A stretch of 36,115 nt of DNA from Coriobacteriaceae bacterium AM113-163 (GTDB lineage: Bacteria > Actinomycetota > Coriobacteriia > Coriobacteriales > Coriobacteriaceae): the NCBI GenBank assembly GCA_027673765.1, contig JAQDWB010000021.1, forward strand, positions 1 to 36,115, written 5' to 3'. Below the pieces are notes generated by a model. The model did not search any database. It was not told the origin of the DNA and worked only from the letters and a program-made list of their open reading frames with translations. A program made the position numbers and the translations under genes. The number at the start of each line of letters is the position of its first letter. Position 1 is the first letter of the stretch. Positions 23,585-31,429 of this stretch are shown in pieces.

Positions 23585-24898
23585 ATGCAGGCACAGAAGG
23601 CGGAGGGAACCCGCGACCTTATCGGCGCTGAGATGCGCGCTTGGCAAAAGATGCAGCAGATCGCTGCCGGCGTGTTCGAGCCGTTTGGCTTTAAGCCCAT
23701 CGAGACGCCCGCCATCGAGCAGGTGGACGTGTTTGTCCACGGCATCGGCCAGTCGACCGACGTCGTGCGCAAGGAGATGTTCCGCGTGTTTAGCGGCGCC
23801 AACCTGGAGCGCGTCTTTACCGAGGGCACCGATACCAAGCTCAAGCCCAAGCAGCGCCTGGCGCTTCGTCCCGAGGGCACGGCTGGCGTGGTGCGCGCCG
23901 TCGTGGAGAACAACTTGGTGCCCCAGGGCTCCACGCCGTTTAAGGCTTACTACGCCGAGGCCATGTTCCGTGGCGAGCGTCCCCAGAAGGGTCGCCTGCG
24001 CCAGTTCCACCAGGTGGGCATCGAGTGGCTCGGTGCTCCCGATCCGGCGGCAGACGCCGAGTGCATCATTATGCTCATGGAGTTTTACAAGCGCCTGGGC
24101 TTCGATCTGTCCAAGCTCCGTCTGCTCATTAACTCGATGGGCGATGCCCAATGCCGTCCGGCCTATCGCGAGCAGGTTAAGCAGTTCATTCTCGACCATG
24201 CCGATGAGATGTGCGACGAGTGCCGCGAGCGCGCCGAGCTTAACCCGCTGCGCGCCTTCGACTGCAAGAACGACCACTGCCGCGAGATCATGGCCGACGC
24301 CCCGCTGATGGGCGACAACCTGTGCGATGAGTGCCGCGAGCACTACGAGCAGGTCAAGCGCTATCTGGACGCCGCCGGTATCGAGTACGTCGAGGATCCC
24401 ACCCTGGTGCGCGGCCTGGACTACTACACCCGTACCGTCTTTGAGGTCGAGGCTCCCGGCGCCGGTGTCGGCTCCATCGGTGGCGGCGGTCGCTATGACG
24501 GCTTGGTCGAGCTCGAGGGCGGCAAGCCCACGGCCGGCGTCGGCTTCGCCGTCGGTTTTGAGCGCGCCCTGCTGGCCCTGCAGGCCTTTGGCAGCGACCT
24601 GGGCGCCGATGAGACCCCGTGCGTCTACGTTGCCAACGCCGGCAAGGATCTGCGTCAGAACGTCTTTGCCATTACGCAGGCGCTTCGCGCCGCAGGGATC
24701 GTGACCGAGGCCGACTACCAGGGTCGTTCGCTCAAGGCCCAGTTTAAGCAGGCCGACAAGGTGGGCGCCAAGCTCATCCTGGTCCTGGGTGGCGACGAGC
24801 TTGCCGCCGGCAAGGTCAAGGTGCGCGACATGCAGAGTCACGACGAGGTTCTCGTCGATTTGGCCAACGTGGTCGAGGCGGTTCGCGAGCGCCTGTAG
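23585..24898 (+). CDS. hisS: Histidyl-tRNA synthetase
   Basis: A 437-residue class II synthetase that charges tRNA-His in the cytoplasm. The N-terminus AEGTRDLIGAEM leads to class II motif 1. Motif 2 is ALRPEGTAGVVRAVVE. The HisRS-specific motif is RGLDYYTRTVFEV, motif 3 contains GVGFAVGFERALLAL, and the C-terminal anticodon-binding domain includes YVANAGKD and LGGDELAAGKVKVRDM. The insertion domain has four Cys (CDECRERAELNPLRAFDCK..C). The ATG at 23585 is about 9 nt after GAAAGG; an upstream TTG at 23579 is less likely. No T-box sequence was found upstream. Confidence 0.96.
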   Translation: MQAQKAEGTRDLIGAEMRAWQKMQQIAAGVFEPFGFKPIETPAIEQVDVFVHGIGQSTDVVRKEMFRVFSGANLERVFTEGTDTKLKPKQRLALRPEGTAGVVRAVVENNLVPQGSTPFKAYYAEAMFRGERPQKGRLRQFHQVGIEWLGAPDPAADAECIIMLMEFYKRLGFDLSKLRLLINSMGDAQCRPAYREQVKQFILDHADEMCDECRERAELNPLRAFDCKNDHCREIMADAPLMGDNLCDECREHYEQVKRYLDAAGIEYVEDPTLVRGLDYYTRTVFEVEAPGAGVGSIGGGGRYDGLVELEGGKPTAGVGFAVGFERALLALQAFGSDLGADETPCVYVANAGKDLRQNVFAITQALRAAGIVTEADYQGRSLKAQFKQADKVGAKLILVLGGDELAAGKVKVRDMQSHDEVLVDLANVVEAVRERL

Positions 24899-24956
24899 CG
24901 CATGTTTTTTGAGCTGCGGGGCTGCTAACGTGCCCTGCTCATGGAGAGCGATTGTT

Positions 24957-24994
24957 ACGGGGGTGTTTCGCTTTTATGCGGAATGCCCCCGTTT
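24957..24994 (+). terminator. Terminator of hisS
   Basis: ACGGGGG and CCCCCGT pair, with an inner TTCGC/GCGGAA stem, followed by TTTG. It lies about 60 bp after the hisS stop. Confidence 0.65.
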
Positions 24995-25106
24995 GCGTAT
25001 GCCGTCCACCGAGAAATACGACCATTTGGGGCAAAAACCCTTGCAATGCAGAAAATACTTTTGTGTGGTAAAGCGCAATCAGCTCCGAAAGTTTTTGCCG
25101 AGTGCC

Positions 25107-25112
25107 TATAAT
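25107..25112 (+). promoter_or_regulatory. -10 box of ppc
   Basis: A perfect TATAAT 50 bp upstream of the preferred ppc start. The -35 region is weak. Confidence 0.5.
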
Positions 25113-25156
25113 GGATACCGCATGTTACGTGCATAGAAGGAGGAATGGGAGGAAAC

Positions 25157-27970
25157 GTGGCTGAGAACCTAAGCAACCAGTCTGTACCCGAAGCCGCGGC
25201 GCGCGTCGCTGCCGTGGTCAACCGCCTCGTTAACCGAATCGGCTCGAATGCCGAGTCCAAGGAGCGTCTCGCCGAGATCGAGATCCCCGAGGAGCTGCGC
25301 GACAATCTGGCGCTGTTCTTGCGCCTGGAGCGCCGTGTGCTTAGCGAGTATGATCCCGAGATCGCGGACCTGTTCGACAAGATTTTGACAGCCGAGATTG
25401 TGGCCAATGCCGGCAACCCCGGTAGCCGTGCCGCTGACGAGGCCGTCGACGAGCAGGGCGTGCCCACCGCCGACGAGCCCACCGCCGTGGCATTTCGTGA
25501 AGTCGTCGATCTGATCGATAGTCTGCCGCTCGATAAGCAGCAGGTTATCGTCCGCGCCTTTACGAGCTTCTTCCACCTGGCAAACCTGTCTGAGGAGAAC
25601 TACCGTGTGGCGCAGCTGCGCGAGCGTGAGGCCGGTGCGTCGACCGATACCGAGGTCGATCCCGCCAACGAGCTCACCGTCGCCTATCACCAGCTGGTGA
25701 ATGAGCTGGGCGTCGAGGGCGCCAACGAGCTGCTCGGCAAGCTTGAGTTCCACCCCGTCTTTACCGCGCATCCCACTGAGGCCCGTCGTAAGGCCGTCGA
25801 GGGCAAGATTCGCCGTATCTCCAACCTGCTGGAGGAGCGTCCGCGTCTGGGTGGCTCCGACCTGGTGGAGAACGAGCGCCATATGCTGCAGGAGATCGAC
25901 GCCCTGGTGCGTACGAGCCCCATCGCGCTCAAGAAGCCCACGCCGGTCGAGGAAGCCGATACCATCATCGACATCTTCGATAACACGCTGTTCGACGTTA
26001 TCCCTGTCATCTATCGTCGTTTTGACGACTGGGTGCTGGGCGACAAGGCCGGCACCGTGCCGCCGCTGTGCCCGGCGTTCTTCCATCCCGGCAGCTGGAT
26101 CGGTTCCGACCGCGACGGTAACCCTAACGTCACCGCCAAGGTGAGCCGTGAGGTCGCCGCCAAGTACTTCACCCACATGGTGCTCAAGCTCGAGGACAAG
26201 TGCCGCCGCATCGGCCGCAACCTTACGCTCGAGGCCACCTACAGCAAGCCGTCTGCCGAGCTCATCAACCTGTGGAACCATCAGGTCGAGATGAGTACCC
26301 AGTACACGGCTCGCGCCGAGCTGATTTCCGAGCACGAGCCGCATCGCGCCGTCATGCTCGTCATGGCCGACCGTCTGAACGCCACCGTGCGCCGTATCAC
26401 CGACACCATGTACCACAGCGCCGATGAGTTCCTGGAGGACTTGCGCGTCGTCCAGCGCTCGCTGGCTGCCTGCGGTGCCGTCCGTGCTGCCTACGGCCCG
26501 GTCCAGACCATCATCTGGCAGGTTGAGTCCTTCGGCTTCCACATGGTCGAGATGGAGTTCCGTCAGCACTCCGTGGTGCACGCCCGCGCCCTCAAGGATA
26601 TCCACGAGAACGGTATCCATGGCGATCTGCAGCCCATGACACGCGAGGTCATCGACACCTTCCGCGCTATCGGCTCCATCCAGAAGCGCTACGGCAAGAA
26701 GATGGCGCATCGCTACATCATCTCGTTCACCAAGAGCGCCCAGCATGTGGCCGACGTCTTTGAGCTTGCCCACCTGTCCTTTGCACACGAGGAAGACGTT
26801 CCCGAGCTCGATGTGATCCCGCTGTTTGAGCAGCTCGAGGACCTCGAGGGCTGCGTCGACGTGCTCGACCAGATGCTTACGCTGCCCGTGGTGCAAAAGC
26901 GCCTTGCCCAGACCAACCGTCGCATGGAGGTCATGCTGGGCTATTCCGACTCCTCCAAGGATGCCGGTCCTACCACGGCCATGCTCGCGCTGCACTCCGC
27001 GCAGGAGCGCATTGCCAAGTGGGCCGAGAAGAACGATATCGACCTGGTACTCATGCACGGTCGCGGCGGTGCCGTGGGCCGTGGCGGCGGCCCGGCCAAC
27101 AAGGCCGTGCTGGCGCAGCCCAAGGGTTCGGTCAACTGCTTCTTTAAGCTCACCGAGCAGGGCGAGGTCATCTTTGCCCGTTACGGCAACCGCACGCTCG
27201 CTCAGCGCCATGTTGAGTCCGTTGCCGCCGCAACGCTTTTGCAGTCGGCCCCGAGTGTCGAGAAGACCAACACCGAGACTACGCAGAAGTTCTGGGATAT
27301 GGCCGACAAGCTCAACGCCGCAAGCCACGAGCGCTATCTGGACCTGCTGAACACCGAGGACTTTACACCGTGGTTCTCGACCGTGACGCCGCTGACCGAG
27401 GTCGGTCTGCTGCCGATTGGCTCGCGTCCCGCCAAGCGCGGCTTGGGTGCCAAGTCGCTCGACGACCTGCGTACCATTCCGTGGATCTTCAGCTGGAGCC
27501 AGGCGCGCATCAATCTGGCCGCTTGGTACGGCCTGGGTACCGCCTGCGAGCAGTTTGGCGATCTGGACCAGCTTAAGGCTGCCTACCAGGAGTGGCCGTT
27601 CTTCCGCACCTTTATCGACAACATCGAGATGTCGATCGCCAAGACTGACCAGCGCATCGCCAAGATGTATCTGCACCTGGGCGATCGCCAGGATCTGTCC
27701 AAGAAAGTCTTCACCGAGATGCAGCTCACGCGTAAGTGGGTCCTTGCCATCGTCGGTGACGAGTGGCCGCTGCAGCGTCGTCGCGTGCTCGGCTGCGCCG
27801 TCCGCGTGCGTAACCCCTACGTCGACGCCCTGTCCATCGCCCAGGTCCGCGCCCTTCGCGAGGTGCGCATGAACCAGGACGAGATGGCCGAGGAGAAGAA
27901 GGCCGAGTACATGAGCCTGATTCTTTCGACTGTGACCGGCGTCTCGGCAGGACTGCAGAACACGGGGTAA
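25157..27970 (+). CDS. ppc: Phosphoenolpyruvate carboxylase
   Basis: A 937-residue full-length anaplerotic enzyme that converts phosphoenolpyruvate and bicarbonate to oxaloacetate and phosphate. The catalytic His region is FHPVFTAHPTEARRKAV near residue 205. Later motifs are GSDRDGNPNVT, LGYSDSSKDAGP and the glycine-rich HGRGGAVGRGGGPANKA loop. The C-terminus ends in VTGVSAGLQNTG, as is typical of the family. Two starts compete: ATG at 25145, which sits almost on AAGGAGG, and GTG at 25157 with GGGAGG at usable spacing. The latter is preferred and only 4 residues shorter. In an anaerobe it would feed the reductive branch towards succinate and aspartate. Confidence 0.96.
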   Translation: MAENLSNQSVPEAAARVAAVVNRLVNRIGSNAESKERLAEIEIPEELRDNLALFLRLERRVLSEYDPEIADLFDKILTAEIVANAGNPGSRAADEAVDEQGVPTADEPTAVAFREVVDLIDSLPLDKQQVIVRAFTSFFHLANLSEENYRVAQLREREAGASTDTEVDPANELTVAYHQLVNELGVEGANELLGKLEFHPVFTAHPTEARRKAVEGKIRRISNLLEERPRLGGSDLVENERHMLQEIDALVRTSPIALKKPTPVEEADTIIDIFDNTLFDVIPVIYRRFDDWVLGDKAGTVPPLCPAFFHPGSWIGSDRDGNPNVTAKVSREVAAKYFTHMVLKLEDKCRRIGRNLTLEATYSKPSAELINLWNHQVEMSTQYTARAELISEHEPHRAVMLVMADRLNATVRRITDTMYHSADEFLEDLRVVQRSLAACGAVRAAYGPVQTIIWQVESFGFHMVEMEFRQHSVVHARALKDIHENGIHGDLQPMTREVIDTFRAIGSIQKRYGKKMAHRYIISFTKSAQHVADVFELAHLSFAHEEDVPELDVIPLFEQLEDLEGCVDVLDQMLTLPVVQKRLAQTNRRMEVMLGYSDSSKDAGPTTAMLALHSAQERIAKWAEKNDIDLVLMHGRGGAVGRGGGPANKAVLAQPKGSVNCFFKLTEQGEVIFARYGNRTLAQRHVESVAAATLLQSAPSVEKTNTETTQKFWDMADKLNAASHERYLDLLNTEDFTPWFSTVTPLTEVGLLPIGSRPAKRGLGAKSLDDLRTIPWIFSWSQARINLAAWYGLGTACEQFGDLDQLKAAYQEWPFFRTFIDNIEMSIAKTDQRIAKMYLHLGDRQDLSKKVFTEMQLTRKWVLAIVGDEWPLQRRRVLGCAVRVRNPYVDALSIAQVRALREVRMNQDEMAEEKKAEYMSLILSTVTGVSAGLQNTG

Positions 27971-27991
27971 TCGATAGCCCTGTAGTCGTCC

Positions 27992-28118
27992 GGGCCCGCC
28001 ATCAGCTTACTTTTAGGCACGTCCTCGGACATGCAAGAAGCCCTCGCTGCGCACTTCGTGCGGCGAGGGCTTCTTGCGTCCTGCGGAGTGTGCCTAAAAG
28101 TAAACTGATGGCGGGCCC
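27992..28118. repeat. 127-nt covarying palindromic element, copy 1
   Basis: Left arm 27992-28020 (GGGCCCGCCATCAG...) pairs with right arm 28090-28118 over 29 nt with a single mismatch. The 69-nt core (28021-28089) holds a second long stem AAGAAGCCCTCGC/GCGAGGGCTTCTT capped by GCGCAC-TTCG-TGCG-like sequence, flanked by GTCCTCGGACATGC and GCGTCCTGCGGA. It begins 21 bp after the ppc stop. No T-run follows, so it is not a simple terminator. Copy 2 is at 30606. Confidence 0.9.
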
Positions 28119-28132
28119 TACGATGTCCGGTC

Positions 28133-28180
28133 TTCGGCGGATTACTGCTGGGGAAATTCGGCGGATTACTGCTGGGGAAA
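28133..28180 (+). repeat. Perfect 24-bp tandem duplication
   Basis: Two exact head-to-tail copies of a 24-nt unit beginning TTCGGCGGATTACTGCTGGG. From here to 28369 there is no gene, only small GC hairpins (GCGCGCTTCGCGC at about 28184, ACCC-GTC-GGGT at about 28244, AGGCGCG-CTT-CGCGCCT at about 28292). Confidence 0.9.
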
Positions 28181-28369
28181 GATAGCGCGCTTCGCGCACT
28201 TTGATGGGGCTTCGTGCTGCGGAATGCATTCAGAGGGAAACCCGTCGGGTCCCTTCGTCCTCGGTCTTCTGGGATTAAAGCTGAAGGGAATAAGGCGCGC
28301 TTCGCGCCTCGCGTCTTATCGATCGGGATTGAGATGCATGTGGCGCTTCTTGACTTACGACTGTAGCGG

Positions 28370-28404
28370 CCGCGGTCCCGTTTGGGATCGCGGTTGTTTT
28401 GTTG
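28370..28404 (+). terminator. Intrinsic terminator upstream of larA
   Basis: CCGCGGTCCC-GTTT-GGGATCGCGG is a 10-bp stem with one G-T pair, followed by TTGTTTTGTTG. It ends about 120 bp before the larA start. It may end ppc read-through or act as a larA leader terminator; no clear larA promoter was identified on either side. Confidence 0.75.
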
Positions 28405-28522
28405 TGGGTCAAATATGAACGTTGTGTTAATGAGTCGGTGGACGGTGGTGTTTTTCGGTGAGCGGCGTATCCTTCCAACGGTTTATCTAGTGTGTCAGTT
28501 GAAAGGAAGAGGGCGCTCATCA

Positions 28523-29800
28523 TTGTTTGAATGTGAACTGCCGTTTGACCACAAAACGTTGCATCTGGAGCTCGAGGATAAGAACTTCGCGGGTGTGATG
28601 GAAGGTCATCAAAACGAGTTTAAGACTACAAAATCTCAGGAAGATCTGGTAGAGGAGTCGCTTGCCAACCCTTATGGCTCGCCTTCGCTCGAGGAGCTTT
28701 GTGCTGGCAAGAAGGATATCGTCATCATTAGCTCCGACCATACGCGTCCCGTTCCCTCGCGTGTGACAATGCCTATTCTGCTGCATCACATCCACGCTGC
28801 CGCTCCTGAGGCACGTGTGCGCATCCTGGTCGCGACCGGCATGCATCGCCCCTCGACGCACGAGGAACTCGTTAACAAGTACGGCGAGGAGATCGTCGCT
28901 AACGAGGAGATCGTCATGCATGTCGCGACCGACGACAGCATGATGAAAAAGATCGGCACCCTGCCTTCTGGTGGCGAGTGCATCATCAACAAGATTGCCG
29001 CCGATTGCGATCTGCTGCTTGCCGAGGGCTTTATTGAACCGCACTTCTTTGCCGGTTTCTCTGGCAGCCGCAAGTCCGTGCTGCCCGGCATCGCCAGCTA
29101 CAAGACCATCATGTACAACCACAACGGTCAGTTTGTGAACGATTCCCATTCGCGTGCCGGCAACCTGTGCCACAACCACGTGAGCGAGGACATGTTCGCC
29201 GCCGCCGAGATGGCTCACCTTTCTTTTGTGCTCAACGTGGTGCTTAACGGCAAGCACGAGGTCATCGGCTCCTTTGCCGGCGACATCCACAAGGCGCACG
29301 AGGCTGGCTGCGAGTTCGTGAAGAGCCTTGCCGGCGTTGAGCCCGTTGAGTGCGAGATCGCCATCACCACCAACGGTGGCTACCCGCTCGATCAGAACAT
29401 CTATCAGGCCGTGAAGGGCATGTGCGCTGCCGAGGCCACGCTTCCCGAGGGCGGCGTGATCATCGACGTCGCCGGTTGTGCCGACGGTCACGGTGGCGAG
29501 GGCTTCTATCACAACATCGCCGATAACGATCCGGCAGAGTTTGAGCGCGCCTGCATCGACCGTCCTAAGGACGAGACCCTGCCCGATCAGTGGACGAGCC
29601 AGATCTTTGCCCGCATCCTGGCGCATCACCCCGTGATCATGGTCACCGACCTGTGCGATCACCAGATGCTCAAGGATATGCACATGACGCCGGTCAACAC
29701 TATCGAGGAGGCGCTCAAGCTCGCCTTTGAGATGAAGAGTGCCGATGCCAAGGTTGCCGTCATTCCCGATGGCCTGGGCGTTGTCGTCGCGCAGCACTAG
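28523..29800 (+). CDS. larA: Nickel-pincer-dependent lactate racemase LarA
   Basis: LarA interconverts D- and L-lactate using a nickel-pincer nucleotide bound to a lysine. From the TTG at 28523 the product has 425 residues, matching the family length, and begins at the first conserved strand (LFECELPFDHKT). GGAAGAGGG sits about 9 nt upstream. The frame is open further back to 28382, but that extension has no family counterpart. Visible motifs are SSDHTRPVPSRV, ATGMHRPSTHEELVNKYGEE, FIEPHFFAGFSGSRKSVLPG (with the cofactor lysine) and TNGGYPLDQNIYQAVKGM. Other members of this large family racemise or epimerise different hydroxyacids, but similarity to characterised LarA is high throughout. The larD-like gene lies 49 bp downstream. 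Confidence 0.93.
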   Translation: MFECELPFDHKTLHLELEDKNFAGVMEGHQNEFKTTKSQEDLVEESLANPYGSPSLEELCAGKKDIVIISSDHTRPVPSRVTMPILLHHIHAAAPEARVRILVATGMHRPSTHEELVNKYGEEIVANEEIVMHVATDDSMMKKIGTLPSGGECIINKIAADCDLLLAEGFIEPHFFAGFSGSRKSVLPGIASYKTIMYNHNGQFVNDSHSRAGNLCHNHVSEDMFAAAEMAHLSFVLNVVLNGKHEVIGSFAGDIHKAHEAGCEFVKSLAGVEPVECEIAITTNGGYPLDQNIYQAVKGMCAAEATLPEGGVIIDVAGCADGHGGEGFYHNIADNDPAEFERACIDRPKDETLPDQWTSQIFARILAHHPVIMVTDLCDHQMLKDMHMTPVNTIEEALKLAFEMKSADAKVAVIPDGLGVVVAQH

Positions 29801-29849
29801 TGTGCGGCCTAAACGAATCGTTTTTAACCGACAAGAAAGATAAGGTTTT

Positions 29850-30581
29850 ATGCTTACCAAACTCCTCTGTGAATTCGGCGCAACGGCCCTCATGATCATC
29901 TTTGGCGTGGGCGTGCACTGCGATACCGTGCTCAAGGGCACCAAGTATCAGGGCTCTGGCCACATGTTTGCCATCACCACCTGGTCTTTTGGCATCTCGG
30001 TCTGCCTGTTTGTCTTTGGCGGCGCCGTGTGCATGAACCCCGCCATGGTGCTTGCCCAGTGCATCGTCGGCTTGGTGCCGTGGGGCAACTGCATCCCCTT
30101 CATGCTTGCCGATATGCTCGGTGGCTTTGTGGGCGCCGTAATCGCCTGGTTTATGTATGCCGATGAGTTCAAGGCTTCCGAGGGCGTCGTCGACCCCATT
30201 GCCCAGCGCAACATTTTCTCGACCAACCCCACCACTGAGGGCACCAACTATGCTCGTAACTTCTTCTGCGAGGCTATCTGCACCTTTGTGTTCATCAGCG
30301 CTATCCTTGCTGCCGCTAGCCGCGCCGGCGAGAACGTTCTGATGCTCGCAATCTGCGTCGGCCTGATCGTTTGGGCCGTTGGCATGGGCATGGGCGGCAT
30401 CACCGGCTTCGCCATGAACCAGGCTCGTGACCTTGGTCCTCGCATGGCCTATCAGGTGCTGCCGATCAAGAACAAGGCTGACAACAACTGGAAGTATGGT
30501 CTGCTTGTTCCTGGCATCGCGCCGTTTGTCGGTGCTATTGTGGCCGCGCTGTTTGTGCATGGCTTCTTGGGCATGTTCTAG
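29850..30581 (+). CDS. larD: LarD-like aquaglyceroporin (lactic acid channel)
   Basis: A 243-residue MIP-family channel with six membrane helices and two half-helix loops. The first loop keeps NPA (GGAVCMNPAMVLAQ), while the second reads NQARDLGPR, with Gln in place of the usual Pro. In lactobacilli LarD is the lactic-acid-permeable channel of the lar operon. The position 49 bp after larA supports that role here, although glycerol transport cannot be excluded from sequence. AAGG precedes the ATG. The gene is followed within 25 bp by copy 2 of the 127-nt palindrome and converges on tetR-larC-larB. Confidence 0.87.
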   Translation: MLTKLLCEFGATALMIIFGVGVHCDTVLKGTKYQGSGHMFAITTWSFGISVCLFVFGGAVCMNPAMVLAQCIVGLVPWGNCIPFMLADMLGGFVGAVIAWFMYADEFKASEGVVDPIAQRNIFSTNPTTEGTNYARNFFCEAICTFVFISAILAAASRAGENVLMLAICVGLIVWAVGMGMGGITGFAMNQARDLGPRMAYQVLPIKNKADNNWKYGLLVPGIAPFVGAIVAALFVHGFLGMF

Positions 30582-30605
30582 TCCAAGGCAATTGATATAA
30601 CGTCC

Positions 30606-30732
30606 GGGTCCGGCATAGGTTAACTTTCCGCCGCGTCCTCGGACATGCAAGAAGCTCCCGCTGCGCACTTCGTGCGGCGGGAGCTTTTTGCGTCCTGCGG
30701 AATGCGGTGGAAAGTTAACCTATGCCGGACCC
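30606..30732. repeat. 127-nt covarying palindromic element, copy 2
   Basis: Same lengths as copy 1: arms 30606-30634 (GGGTCCGGCATAGG...) and 30704-30732 pair over 29 nt with one G-T pair, around a 69-nt core (30635-30703). The core differs from copy 1 by a few bases, two pairs of which are compensatory (C-G to T-A and T-A to C-G). Nine arm positions differ from copy 1 and each is matched on the opposite arm. It lies between the convergent larD and tetR genes. From 30733 to 30887 no other feature is seen. Confidence 0.9.
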
Positions 30733-30887
30733 TGCGGGAATCCAGTTGCGTTCGAACAAGCAACCAACATATATATCTGAATTTGGATGTGGTGGGCACT
30801 TTGTTGTTAGGCGCTTTGAGGTGCGAGTGACACTTTGGGATGCGTGGCGCCTTGGCGTGGGGCGGTGCTTTGGGATGAGCTTCTTAC

Positions 30888-31427
30888 TTAGTTGAAGAGG
30901 GGTTTTATGGCTGAGAGGTAGTCTTTGGCTACGTTGGATTTGTTGGCTTGGAAGTTGTGCCAGGCCCACCATTGGACGGTGGCTACGAAGCTTGAGGCTA
31001 TGTGATGGAGGAGGAAGCTGCGGTCCATAGTGCCAGCGGGACCTGTGGGGTCGGTGGGGACGGTTTCGGCTGCTCGTGACATGATGGTTTTGCGTAAGCA
31101 GTCGGCGAAGACGCGTGAGCCGGCGCCGGCTACGAGGGCACGTACGCCCTGGCGGCGCTCCCAGAGGTTGTTGAGGATATGCTCGACCTGAACGAGCGGG
31201 TCATCGAGGGGCGTACCGTCATCGTCGAGGGCGTGGGTGCAGATGTCGCTCACGAGCTCAGCGAGCAGATCATCTTTGCTTTTGAAGAGGCCGTAGAACG
31301 TGGCCCGACCCACATGGGCGCGAGCGATAATGTCGCCGACGGTGATCTTGCCGTAGTCCTCTTCGCGCAGCAGCTCGGAGAACGCCGCAACGATGGCAGC
31401 GCGGCTTTTTGCCTTGCGGGCATCCAT
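30888..31427 (-). CDS. TetR-family regulator in the lar operon
   Basis: A 179-residue TetR/AcrR-type repressor. The N-terminal helix-turn-helix is clear: SRAAIVAAFSELLREEDYGKITVGDII then ARAHVGRATFYGLFKSKDDLL (given in two parts, residues about 8-55). The C-terminal ligand domain is divergent and ends in DYLSAIKPLFN. The ATG lies two bases after the larC TAG, so translation is coupled to larC and larB. Autoregulation of the operon through the inverted repeat at 33185-33218 is inferred. The effector might be lactate, nickel or a cofactor intermediate; nothing in the sequence decides this. Confidence 0.9.
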   Translation of the reverse strand: MDARKAKSRAAIVAAFSELLREEDYGKITVGDIIARAHVGRATFYGLFKSKDDLLAELVSDICTHALDDDGTPLDDPLVQVEHILNNLWERRQGVRALVAGAGSRVFADCLRKTIMSRAAETVPTDPTGPAGTMDRSFLLHHIASSFVATVQWWAWHNFQANKSNVAKDYLSAIKPLFN

Positions 31428-31429
31428 GG

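Noticed and set aside
25169..27676. Very long open frame on the minus strand opposite ppc
   Set aside because: ppc on the plus strand is full length with all family motifs; the antisense frame has low-complexity shadow composition and no ribosome-binding site, as is common in GC-rich DNA.
28133..28180. Possible CRISPR repeat
   Set aside because: Only two units, directly abutting with no spacer, and no cas gene nearby.
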